Assembly: GCA_036940085.1 (NCBI GenBank)
Contig: JALLBK010000114.1
Span: 1-26,763 of the forward strand
DNA length: 26,763 nucleotides
Origin: Discostella pseudostelligera
Lineage: Eukaryota; Bacillariophyta; Thalassiosirophyceae; Thalassiosirales; Thalassiosiraceae
Direction of reading: 5' to 3'
In this document: piece by piece, positions 9,932 through 20,300 of the stretch
How the letters are laid out: each line of letters opens with the position of its first letter
Numbering within the stretch: position 1 is the first letter of the stretch
Program-made: the position numbers and the translations under genes
Notes under the pieces: generated by a model
Databases searched by the model: none
Told to the model about the DNA's origin: nothing
What the model saw: only the letters and a program-made list of their open reading frames with translations

Positions 9932-10838
9932 TGTCAATGTCCATGGCATCCTCCTCAATGGAGAGCATTGGGAAAGATTGGGAAACATACACCGTCACTC
10001 CACTAAATTGTGCTATTTCCATGTACATTGACAATTCGGTTGATGAAATCAATGCTGGAGATGACAGAGATGTGATTGTCTACATGAAGGTCTTGAGAGA
10101 TGTAACAACCACACCAATTATTACTGACATGACTTTTTCACCTGTGACAGATATCGCTGGTCCATTCTCTGAGTATCTTACGTGAAATAAGTTTGCAGAT
10201 ATCACTCCTGCTGACTGAGGAGTCACGGGTCGAGGGTGTTGAGTTCTACAACCTCGCTGGCATCTTGGTGCTTGGTGCAAGAGAATGATGGTAGCCGCCT
10301 AGCTAATATGCAGTTCTGGACCTAACGCAAAGACTCCAATACTGATAATTAGTGAGTGCTATCGAGCTCATCTATGCTCCAACATTGCTGTGTTTTCTCA
10401 TCATCATATGCATTCATGTGTAATCTTTTCTCTCGTCTCGGTTCTCTTTAATTTCCATCCAGCCATGATCACTCTAACTTGAACTCAACAAATGCATTCG
10501 GAGAAATCCACATGGCCATGTACGCTGCCAATGGAGTAAGTGGTATACAAACAACTCTTATGGGCACCGAGAACCTGAATTGCAAGGAGAATCCAGCGGA
10601 TACAGTCGTTGGAAACTCCTACAATCAGAACGATCAGACCAAGGTTCAGAAAAGTTGTACCACAGATCGCGTGTTAAGTATAGTATTTGGTTTATTCCAA
10701 TTTCAATCAATTATGTACTGTAGAACAGCTTTGGATGATGATGAGCACGGTTGGCTGTTGGCTGGGGTACAAAGGCATCGAAACGTGATGTCGCCATATT
10801 TATTTACAAAAAATCTCTATTACCACTTTCGGCATTAA
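9932..10838 (+). other. Run of overlapping broken frames, unrecognised, with one plausible intron
   Basis: Protein-like text continues after the oxidase remnant but jumps frame. One frame (9862-10185) has YTVTPLNCAISMYIDNSVDE and DDRDVIVYMKVLRDVTTTPI. A second (about 10160-10287) has EESRVEGVEFYNLAGILVLG. A third joins QENDGSRLANMQFWT, a TAA, then RKDSNTDN to HDHSNLNSTNAFGEIHMAMY across a candidate intron at 10352-10462 (GTGAGT to CAG). That third frame continues to about 10670 with GTENLNCKENPADTVVGNSY. I recognise no family. The mixture of stops and shifts suggests a decayed gene following the oxidase. It ends within 10 bp of the stop of the convergent kinase-epimerase gene. Confidence 0.3.
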
Positions 10839-10843
10839 CCTCT

Positions 10844-13800
10844 TCATTGGAGCTCGTTCAATGCCTCTTCAAACCCTTTAGGGTTCCGAAATAAAGCCGT
10901 CCCTGTGATGATCCTCATAGAGTCAAAACTGAGAAATCAACAATAGATATTCACGCACGTGTACGATAATTCTCTCACCCGCTACTAATATGTCTGCACC
11001 GGCATCAATGGCACATGAGCTGGTATCCCTGTTGATACCGCCATCGACTAGAATCTTCAAATCTATTCCGCGAGGCATTAAATTCTCATCTCTGTACCGC
11101 CGCAGCAATTCAATCTTATGAATTGCAACGCGGTTGAACTCTTGTCCACCAAATCCGGGCTCAACAGCAAGGACATCCACAACATCAACCATGCCGGTGT
11201 CAAGTAATGGATAAATGACCGAGACATCCGTTTCTGGATTGATGGAGATTCCACACTTCATGCCCAACGAAGTGATGTCCCGTGCAAGTGCAGCTGCTGA
11301 ATTAATTACCTTACCCATAGCCTCCCATTGAAAAATGAGTCGCGTTGTTCCCACACCTGCCATTGCAGAGACATACCTCTCAGGGCGTTCAACACATAAA
11401 TGTACATCTAACACGAGTTCGGGACGATCTCTGAATCGCCTGCGTATGCTTTCGATCATGTAAGGTCCGAACGTCAATGCATGTGGCGAATCAAGAAAGA
11501 CACCGTCAAACACATCGATATGAAGCCATGGGACGCCAGCATCCAAACATTTTTGAACCTCACCCTTGATGTCTGACCTTTGTGGCAAAGCGGCAGTTCA
11601 ATGAGTTTCACAAATAAGCCAATTGGAAAATGAATGATTGCCCATGAACAAACTCATCTGGACTCACCAGTCGGATGCTAAAAGGGATGGAGAAATAATG
11701 ATCGGTGTCGTCTTGGTAGCTCCATTCCTTCCGATTTCCGACGCATAACCATGGCCACTGTCCCCGCTGCCACCACCACCCCTCAGGTTCGCTAATGCAT
11801 GAAAAACATTCGTCACACTTGGCCTAACCTTCAGGTAAACTTCCTCGTAAAGTTGATGATACAATTTCTTCAACTCGGGCCTTGGTTCAATCCTACGTTC
11901 TCTCCGGACCATATTTTCTACAGCCTCCTCGACCGAACTGTAAATCCCTGCCCCGACACTTGCCAATATTGCACACCCTAATAGAGGACCATCCGCATTT
12001 TCGGTAAGAATAATAGTTCGACCTGTTACGTCGGCGTGCAGCTGTAGCCATAGGTCACTACGCGTGGCACCTCCCGCGATCACCACCTCGTTCGTTTCAA
12101 TCGCAGCAACAGAGGATGCCGATGCCTTCTCTAGGGCATCCAGAGAGGAGCGTGTTCCATAGCACACTGCCTCGAGGAGAGCGCGATGAACATGTGCTCG
12201 GGTGTGAGACAAGGTCAGCCCAAGGAGCGCACCCCGAGCGAGCGGATCGGTGTTTGGAGTTCGGGAGCCCTGCCAAGTCTCAAGGGCCACGAGGCCATCG
12301 CAACCAGGTGGTATTGCCGAAGCCTCCTTATCCAAGGTCTTATACGATTCTCCCCCTCCCCCCGAGCACGTCATGTCACGCACCCATCGAATAAGGCTCC
12401 CAGTAGAGCTTTGCCCACCCTCACTAAAGTTCAAATGCGGCAAAGGCGCGCCACGGTAGGCTCCCCATGTTCCCGGCGACGAAGAATCAGCATTGGATGT
12501 AACAAGGCAATGCAGATGCGATGATCCGGTGATGAGACATATTTGACCAGGTCGGACAGTACCTAACCCAATCATACCCACAAAGGCATCCGCCCCGCCC
12601 TGCACTACCTTCGTACCCACCGGCAATCCCAAGTCGCGAGCAGCCTTAGATGTTAATCCACCCACGATATCCCCCATGGCTAAAGTTGTTTTGGGTAACT
12701 TGTTCGCCAACTCCTCAATGTTTAGTGCCTTGTACAGCCGCATTGGTCTGCCTCTATGATGCTCATCCTCACTAACACCGCCAATATCATCATCATTGTT
12801 GTCACTGATCACTTTCCCATTCTCCATCTTCTTCTTCTTCTTCTGCACCACCTCCCATCCATCATGATGCCATCGCACCGCAGCATTGCACCCACTTGCT
12901 ACCATCCGTCCCGTCAATCTATAATTCATGTAATCTTGATATTCACATATCACAGCTGCCTGATCCCAAATGTGTGGTTCGTTCTGCTTTATCCACATAC
13001 TTTTGGGTAGTAAAAATTCCGCACTGATTGGACCACGACCGGCTGAGTTGATCCGTAGTTCGGGGAAGTGAGAGAGGAGCATCTTGTTGAAATTTTCCTC
13101 CTCCTCCTCCTCTGAATCTGATGCCGATGATTTGGAAGCAGTGACAGCAGCATCAACTTGCCGTTTCACAACATCCATAATTAACTTTGCCTCCTTGGCC
13201 GATCGGGCATCCATCCATAACAAGCATGGTCGTAGTGGGGTGTAGGTGGAGGAGAGTGCCACAACAGAACAGCATGTGGTGTCGATGCAGAGTGATTTGA
13301 GAATGTATTTTTGTTGTTGTTTGCTTCCTTTTTCGCCATCTCCTTCTTCTGCAATATTTCCATCAAGATTCTCACCATCATGGTGGACATTCACATCATC
13401 ATCATCTTCTGGAGTATCAATTATTTCTCCGTCAATACTCGCCAGTGCCCCCTTAACCGCCACACACAATGCTTCATACCACTCCTCGGGTTGTTGTTCT
13501 GCCCATCCTGGATTAGGTCTATATGTTTCATATGCACAGGAGTACGATTGACCAATGGGATGACCAGTGTGTGCATTGAAAAAAGATGCGCGGATAGATT
13601 CGGTGCCGCCATCTATCCCAAGTACAATTGGGACCAGTAGGCCACTGCTTTCAATTCGCCGACGTACTGAAGTATTAGTAGACGAGGCAGTAATTGCAGA
13701 AGTGGGCATTGAATCAACCGTGGTAGCAGAAGAAATACTCCCCACCGCTGGAGTTGGAGGATGATGCAGCAGAGTTGTTCGAGTGGGAAGTGGGGGACGA

Positions 13801-13916
13801 GCGTCAGCAGCGCCGTCGCAATTACTGAAGCTCAAAGATCGAAAGCTCACCAGCAACAGCAGCAGTTGCAGTTGCAGCGACATTGCCACCACAATATTGG
13901 CAAAGCGAAGAGCCAT
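10844..13916 (-). CDS. Bifunctional FGGY pentulose kinase / ribulose-phosphate 3-epimerase fusion
   Basis: Three exons: 13916-11668, 11577-10979 and 10902-10844. The introns at 11578-11667 (90 bp) and 10903-10978 (76 bp) both have GTGAG donors and AG acceptors. The joined frame is 968 aa. Residues 1-30 are a hydrophobic signal-like segment, followed by a Ser/Thr-rich stretch that could be a transit peptide. Residues about 95-735 are an FGGY kinase of the D-ribulokinase-like branch: LGIDGGTESIRASF (phosphate binding), CLLWMDARSAKEA, SAEFLLPKSMW, WQGSRTPNTDPLARGALLGL and AGGATRSDLWLQLHADV, with two acidic or Lys-rich inserts. Residues about 737-968 are a full epimerase: SPSLLASDW, then metal-site HIDVFDG (H769, D771) and DVHL (H809), PGFGGQ and VDGGIN (D928), ending FEEALNELQ. 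The first intron interrupts the epimerase's opening motif, so the fusion is intrinsic. The predicted chemistry is ATP-dependent phosphorylation of a pentulose (D-ribulose most likely) and epimerisation of ribulose-5-P to xylulose-5-P. Exact substrate and compartment are inference. Confidence 0.88.
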
Positions 13917-14181
13917 TGTTGGTCGCTAGTGCTAGAGTGGGATGCTGCCGATGATGATGGAAATAAGTAATTATTGGGTGAACCTCATCCTACGAGAGCC
14001 TATCGTAGAGATGCGAGCGACATCGACGATGTTGGCTCTTGCCGCGGCGGCAGTAATCGGTCATGGTGACGACAATATCGTACTAATGGTATGGTATGTG
14101 TATGTAGATATCTAATAGGAGTACTCAGTGGGGACATGACAACATCATGGTGGCGTACGATACGTAAGTGCACCCCTGGAC

Positions 14182-14251
14182 TTACGGGGTACTTATTTCG
14201 GACGAGAGTTTTTTTCCTTCTTTTTTTTATTCTCTCGTACTAACCCCGTAG
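14182..14251. repeat. Imperfect inverted repeat around a T-rich loop
   Basis: The left arm TTACGGGGTACTTATTTCGG with ACGAGAG (14182-14208) pairs imperfectly with the right arm CTCTCGTACTAACCCCGTAG (14232-14251). A pyrimidine tract of about 23 bases lies between them. A further AGTACGGGGT occurs at about 14284. It could be a transposon end, a hairpin in a non-coding transcript or chance; no target duplication is evident. Confidence 0.45.
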
Positions 14252-14361
14252 AATGGCCGTCAGAAAGCAGCAGAAAGCGTTAAGTACGGGGTGTGCTTGT
14301 CGCGGGAACCTCCACGATGACCAATGGTGTCCGTCGGGCACTTTCGTTTTCTGGGGCGGCA

Positions 14362-14378
14362 TTTTCCCGCCAAATTTT
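14362..14378. promoter_or_regulatory. E2F/DP-like site
   Basis: TTTTCCCGCCAAATTTT reads as TTTGGCGGGAAAA on the other strand, matching the E2F/DP consensus TTTSSCGC closely. It lies 446 bp upstream of the kinase-epimerase start and 980 bp upstream of the M11 start. Function is inferred from motif resemblance only. Confidence 0.35.
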
Positions 14379-14979
14379 CACAACGCAAAACCACACACAA
14401 AAACCAACGAAGTTGCAAGTTGCATCGCCGCCGGCCGCCGCCCCCCCTACGGAGACCCTCCAAAGCCAACCATGGCATATTACGGTCACGATATTACACC
14501 CAGAGGCAGATAATAGGCTATCGTTTCCATATCTGCCGCTACAATGATTGTTCTCCGGCTGATTCTCCGTCGACGGTCGACGGACCTGATACGGTGGTGC
14601 TCATTTCACTGCGACGCCAACGGCCATCAGATGACTTCGTTATGGGGGTGGGGTGGGCGGGAGGGGAGAGCAATATCTAATATCTTGGTGGAAAATGGTG
14701 GAATGGCGGGATACACGCTGGCTATTTGGGTTGGTACTCGGTGAAATGCAGGTGTGGTGGGGCAACAGCAAACGACAACAACATCACAGGAGAAATGGCA
14801 GGTTGATGGCGATCACGATGAAGTGATTGCGATGGCCGTGTAGGGGGGGGGGAGGGGAATTCAATACGAGGAGGAAGGGGCGACGGCAATGACCATGGTG
14901 TTGCTGTGTACGGTGCGCGGGGTGAGATTTGGTGGGAAACGAGTCTTTTTACTTTCCTAAGTTGATTTGGCCCTCAGAA

Positions 14980-15010
14980 GGCAATTTGCCCTCCAGAGAG
15001 GCAAATTGCC
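14980..15010. repeat. Perfect 11-bp inverted repeat with 9-bp loop
   Basis: GGCAATTTGCC (14980-14990) and GGCAAATTGCC (15000-15010) are exact reverse complements separated by CTCCAGAGA. Each arm is itself almost palindromic. The flanks (GGCCCTCAG and CCTCAGGGC) extend the symmetry weakly. It sits about 350 bp upstream of the M11 peptidase start and could be an operator-like site or a hairpin. Confidence 0.55.
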
Positions 15011-15355
15011 CCTCAGGGCTGGGAAATTCTACTTGATTTGGAAACAACTGTTCGTACAGATCATGATAGCAGCCGCTAGCTCCGTCCGTGTGCGTGGTAC
15101 TCTGTAGTCTCTAGAGAGGACGAAACCTTGACACATGATAATGTCTTGTCATTTATGTCTTGTCGACCTGTCAAGAGCCGAACCCTACTACCCCAAATCC
15201 CTAAGCTTCCTGTTAAGATTCCATTATTCTGGGATTGGTTACTACGGGAATGATGAAAAATATGAGCTTCGTCTACCAGAGGGCTAATGGGAAGAGTAGA
15301 GAGTTCCATTGACACTACTCATTAGTATATTCTATTAAATACAGAAAGAAGAATC

Positions 15356-17038
15356 ATGATGCTCTCCTTCTATTCTATCATTATCTACGCTACACTCCTG
15401 AGCTCCAATCATTTCTGCGGGGCCACAAGTCTTCGCGGTATCAACGCGGTCGACCGTCCCGCCCTTCGTACCCTCCAAGACGATCAAATTGCACTATACC
15501 TCCTCAAGGAGATTGAAATGGGAAATACAGCCGGGCTAGCCAAGTTTCCATTTCGCAAGCTTCAACACCAAGGCAAAAACTCCGATCATTATCATACCGA
15601 CAACATTCAACTACTCGACGGTACCATCTACGAAGTCAAGAACGCCCAAGCCGGATGGGCAATCAACCTCGTCTCGGGAACTGACAGCGTTCATATTCCT
15701 CCCGGTGCAGTAATTTCTTCAGATGGGACCATCGACATGAAGGGTCAAAAGCCAACTATGGTGCCGGGTGTTGGCCACAGCGATCTTGCAGATCAAAGTG
15801 CACTTCACTCAGACCGTAACCGTAAGCTCCAAAGTGGTACCAGAACAGTCCTCGCCGTGCGCGTCATCCTGAACGACGGCTCATACAGCTATGCTTCACA
15901 GTCTGGCCTATCCAACGATGTCTTTGGCGATGGAGTCGATCCGTACAACCTAAAATCTCAGTATGCTTCATGCTCGTACAATCAACTCATTTTCAACAAA
16001 GCTTCCGATCGGAGCATGAGTACCATTCCCAATGACGGCACGACCGCAATAACTGCAGGTGTTGTTGACATCAAAGTTGATCTCAGCGTTGCAGCGGGAG
16101 ATAGCACCATTAGAAATGCGGTGACGACAAAGATTGATAGTGCATTTGGTGTCAGTAATCCTGATCAACTTGCCAATCATGCGATGTACTGCATGCCTCC
16201 AGGAGTGATGTCGGGGATCGCATATGCCTACGTTAACTCATGGAACTCAGTGTACAGCAATGAATGGTGCAATTTCCTGTCGACGCAGATGCACGAGGTG
16301 AGACGCTAGGATGTCTTGCAATTCTTCTCAACTTCTTACACTCTCACCAATTTGCATGATCACAATCAGATCGGACATAACCTTGGCTATGCTCACTCGA
16401 ATGAGGGTGGATATACCTACGAGGATCAATCCTGCATGATGGGCTACAGTTATGGATATGATGACTCGCCAATCATGTGTTTCAATGCCGCGAAGTCTTG
16501 GCAATCGAAGTGGTATACCTCCAAAAGTACCGTCGTTGACCCATCCGCTGGTAATTGCTTCCTGGGCAATGTGTACGGCATCGCAGACTATGGCAACGCT
16601 GCTTCATCTACTGTCCTCGTGAAGATTGATGACGCGTCAGCCACGGACTATTACGTCGCCTTTAACAGACAAATTGGTATTAACTCCGGCACCCAGGAGG
16701 CTGGCAATCAAGTGACAGTCGTAAAAGCAGGCGGCGAAGGAAGCATCTACGCCGAATCTGACTTGGTGGCAAAGCTGAGCGTGGGCGGATCGTGGAGTGG
16801 TGTAGTCGATGGCAAGATCATGATTGTCAAGGTTTTGAGCATCAATACAAGTTCAAGCCCAGGCTACGCTCAGGTACGCATCTCAGAGAATGGCAGCTTA
16901 TGCGGTGGTCCTCCAGATCCCACCCTTCCGCCGTGTCTGGCATCGGGTGCACGAGTTCAGTGCTCCAACGCAGTAAACCCAAAGTGCTGCAGTGGAAAAT
17001 GCAGTAGACGAGGCAGCACAAAAAATACTTGCGTGTGA
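15356..17038 (+). CDS. Secreted peptidase M11 (gametolysin-like) with six-Cys knot-like tail
   Basis: Two exons, 15356-16297 and 16370-17038, join across a 72-bp intron (GTGAGA to CAG) to give 536 aa. The junction restores HEIGHNLGYAH (313-323), the HExxHxxxxxH zinc site of metzincin-type peptidases; H313, H317 and H323 bind zinc and E314 is the catalytic base. SCMMGYSYG about 15 residues later is the probable Met-turn. Residues 1-24 are a signal peptide, so the product is secreted or wall-associated. Residues about 75-160 form a propeptide-like region (DNIQLLDGTIYEVKNAQAGW) shared with the pseudogene copy. The C-terminus (503-536) has six cysteines spaced C-x8-C-x7-CC-x3-C-x9-C, the inhibitor-cystine-knot pattern; here it may be a binding module. 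The M11 family includes green-algal gametolysin, which digests cell-wall glycoproteins; the diatom substrate is unknown. All catalytic elements look intact. Confidence 0.9.
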
Positions 17039-17347
17039 GGGTGATCTCTGCAACATTTTGTATTCCTCCAGTATTGATCAATCGGATGCCATGCCGTTAT
17101 CCATTCCAACTGATCGTTTTGCATGCATCGTAGCTCATTTCGTTCGTCTTGCTATGTTTAAGCGTAGTTGTCAAATAATAGTTCCATTTGTACTCCTTTC
17201 AAACTTTATTTCTTTTCGACTCGTAGCGAGGTGCTGAAGTGTCTTCTGAAATACAACAAATTCCATCATAGCTGAATAAGAATTCTCCCTGGACTATTTA
17301 TCAACCCCTTGACTTATGCCAAAAGTTGTGCTGTTCATGGCATCAAG
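17039..17347. other. Convergent 3' region between the M11 and AAA_16 genes
   Basis: About 310 bp separates the stop codons of the two convergent genes. It should hold both 3' untranslated regions. No further gene is seen; one short plus-strand frame (16992-17237) overlaps the end of the M11 gene in another frame and has no features. Confidence 0.5.
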
Positions 17348-20300
17348 CTAATTAACCAACTGATGATTTAGTGCATCCCCATCAGAGCAATTCGCAATCT
17401 GAAGCAATGAGAGTTCGCGGGTTATGATGTCCACCTTCATTTGGCTACCCCACTGCACATAGCACTGTTTCGCTTGGTTGAAGTAGCTCGCAGCGCTCGT
17501 GTGATCACCAAACTTTTTGTAGTGATGAGCAGCGAGCTCGCATGCGAGACCTTGCTCATGAACGAAGCGAGAAAATTGAGCGGACCAGATAGCAGACGTG
17601 TACGATGCAGCAGCTTCTTCATCTTTGTCCTGAAGTGAGAATGCTTCAGCTTGTAATAGATGAACCTAGAGAACGAGAGCGATAACATAATTGTACGGAA
17701 CCAACGAACGAACACAAACATCAGATTGAAATGTACACCAAGGGCGAAATAAGGTCAACGAGGAATTAACTCACCTTGTTGCTGAAATTCCAACTCGAGT
17801 TCGAAGCCGCAGCCTTGAGTTCAGTGATAGCTTTCTTACCAGCACGTTGAAGCTTGGCAGAATTTTGCCTTTTGAGCAATTGGAAAGAAACAAGGCCATT
17901 GATGAAAGTCATTACGATGCCATTGAGTTTTCCTTTATTGGAACTCATTTGAAAGAACTTGTCGGCGAAGTAAAGGCATCTCTCACTGTGTCCTAGCCAA
18001 TACGCTTGTATAGCCCGATGAAAATACATTGTCTCCACGATATTTGCATTTGCGTCTTCGGCGGGCTGATACTCTGGACGATGCTCGGGGTTGGTGGACC
18101 CCCCCTTATCGATCAGGGTAGATATCGTTTCACGGTAGATTGTGTGGTACACAATGCCAGTCTGACTTTGATAAGTTGTTGAGAGCTCCAAATGATAATT
18201 CACAGTCACAAGGAGAGAAGATAAATTTCCCCCCGCCATTATCAAGGTTCTGATGCATTGAACAGAATTCGCGGAAGCTGCGCCAATGTCACCGTGTGCC
18301 AATGCGGTTTCGAATCCTTTCTGTAGCATGTCGGCGCACGATTGGAGAGGTTCAGTGTGAACAGCAACAAAGCCATAGTACACACAATAAAGATACGGCA
18401 GCTGATCTGATGAATGACATCGTTTCTTTGAACATGACAATGCAGCCTTTCCCAACCGCGATGCACTTAAAATGTTCTTCTTTGCCATGCTACTGCTACA
18501 CAGCACCTTTGCATAATTCACGAATCCCATAGTTGAATACTTGCAGAAGCCGTATTCCATTGTGAGCTGAATCATTCTGTGAACGAGGAACGGTAAGATA
18601 TCCGGTTTTGAAAAGAATGCAACAGTTGTGATGAAGTTGTACAACTTCATGGTGATTCTGAGCTCATTATCCATTTCCTTCATCGCTATCAAATCACCGT
18701 ATGATATTCTCTCTACCATTTTCGAAGTCTCTTCAATCAGCTTGATTGCCCGAGAACGAGGATTCAGTGATTGCGGTATATACTCACCGCGATGGGCTAA
18801 GGCGTCATAGCAAATGGAGAATGCATCTCCAAGTTTTTGATTGTTGAAATGGACTAATACAACATGACGAGGACAAGGTTAGAATGAATGAGGTGAAATT
18901 AAGAGTGAATGATGTTACAAACTTACTGGCAACCAGCAAAAAGATCGCAGGCAGTTTGTCTTCGAAAGAACGGCACTCCTCTAATATTTCCGCCAATATA
19001 CCCTCCGCCGATTCCCCGCGTATATAAAAAGACTCAGCCAACAGAAAAGAAACTCGGAGACTGATCTCGTAGTGGATTTTCCAACTGTCGGTTGGTAGGA
19101 GAGACATCGCACAGGTAAAATACGAGCTCGATCGAACGTGGTCTGAACTATCTCGTGCTTTCAAGCCTGCCAGCTCATTGATGTTGGCAATTTCAATTCG
19201 TAATTCAGGACTTTCGGATGACAGCTGGTCGATGTCATAATTGATCTGATCAGCAATTGCGGCTTCAATGCCATCTATCTTGTTAACCTTCTTCGACATT
19301 GAATATAACAACATACCGAGACTATAGTGAAACTAGGGTCGATAAATGATGATTGCGTGATGAAACATTAGGCATTGCACATTGTTAATAAGTCACTCCT
19401 GCAACTGCCATACGCACCTTGTTTTTCTCAATGTAGGGAACGAGACTATACGCTGCCTCTTGTACCTTATCGTGGACAAACTTAAACTCCGACGGGCCAA
19501 TCTTAACCATGAAACCCTCTTCTACCACTTGCTCCAAATCTCTGAGAATGTTGGAGTAGTCCGGAGTAGCGCTCAGTATTGACACGACAGGCTCCTCAAT
19601 CTTCAGTCCGAAGCACGCTCCAACTTTCAGGGCTGATTGAATATTGTTTGGGAGCCGACTCATCTTGGAAGTCAAAAGAAACAATACATTATCTGCTATT
19701 TCCACGCCATTGACCAAGACTTCATCCCACACCCATCTTCTTTTGCGGAGACTGTAATTGAGCAACTTGCCGTCAACCAAAGACCTCAGGAATTCAAGCA
19801 CGAAGAGCGGGTTGCCCTTTGTTTTCGTATGCACGATGTTGGAGAGTGACTCACACATGCGAGGAAAGATACACAGGGCATCAGAAATCATGGTGTTCAG
19901 GTCCGCTGGATTCAAGCCCTCTAAGACAACTGTTGTCGTAGGCACACCAAATGTTCTCAGGTTGTTGATAAGATGAAATATCCCGTGGTCCTCGGCAACC
20001 TCGTTGGATCTGTAGCTTCCCACAAAAAAGAAACTATTCGATTTGATCGAATCACAGAGTATGCTTTCTACCACCGTTAGCGATGAGTTATCACACCATT
20101 GCAAGTCATCCAGGAATAGCACAACGGGGTGTGTCTTGCTGGAAACGACTCGAAGGAAACGTCGAAGTGTGAAGCACATGCTTCGCAAGGTTACATGGTC
20201 GTTTCTTTCGTCATCTTGCGACGCTTTCAGCTCGGGGCACATGTCAAAAAAATTTGGAAGCAGCCGCCCAAGCAGCGAGATTTCTGAGTCAAATGCTTGC

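Larger units (their letters stand above)
13917..15355. other. 1.4 kb intergenic region between two divergent genes
   Basis: It lies upstream of both the kinase-epimerase gene (minus) and the M11 peptidase gene (plus), so it should hold both promoters. Short frames exist around 14253-14547. One has a basic, Ser/Ala-rich start reminiscent of an organelle presequence (VRRALSFSGAAFSRQIF), but it stops with no domain and I do not call it. A G-run at 14842-14856 and a TATA-like TATTAAATA about 20 bp before the M11 start codon are visible. Two inverted repeats and an E2F-like site are listed separately. Confidence 0.5.

Noticed and set aside
10923..11588. Separate epimerase gene ending in VHVREYLLLISQF
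   Set aside because: The start is not ATG, the N-terminal SPSLLASDW lies at the end of the kinase exon, and a GTGAGA to CAG intron (10903-10978) gives a proper epimerase C-terminus; the apparent tail is intron sequence.
12116..12524. Plus-strand open frames inside the kinase
   Set aside because: They are antisense shadows of the FGGY kinase exon, whose frame is continuous and carries family motifs.
14253..14547. Small gene with an organelle-presequence-like start
   Set aside because: Three frames are open across the same GC-rich stretch, none has a domain, and no splice continuation is evident; it is left as intergenic.
16298..16369. Reading the M11 locus as two genes, or as a gene broken inside the zinc motif
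   Set aside because: A 72-bp GT-AG intron joins the parts in phase and restores HEIGHNLGYAH. The pseudogene copy has an intron at the same position.
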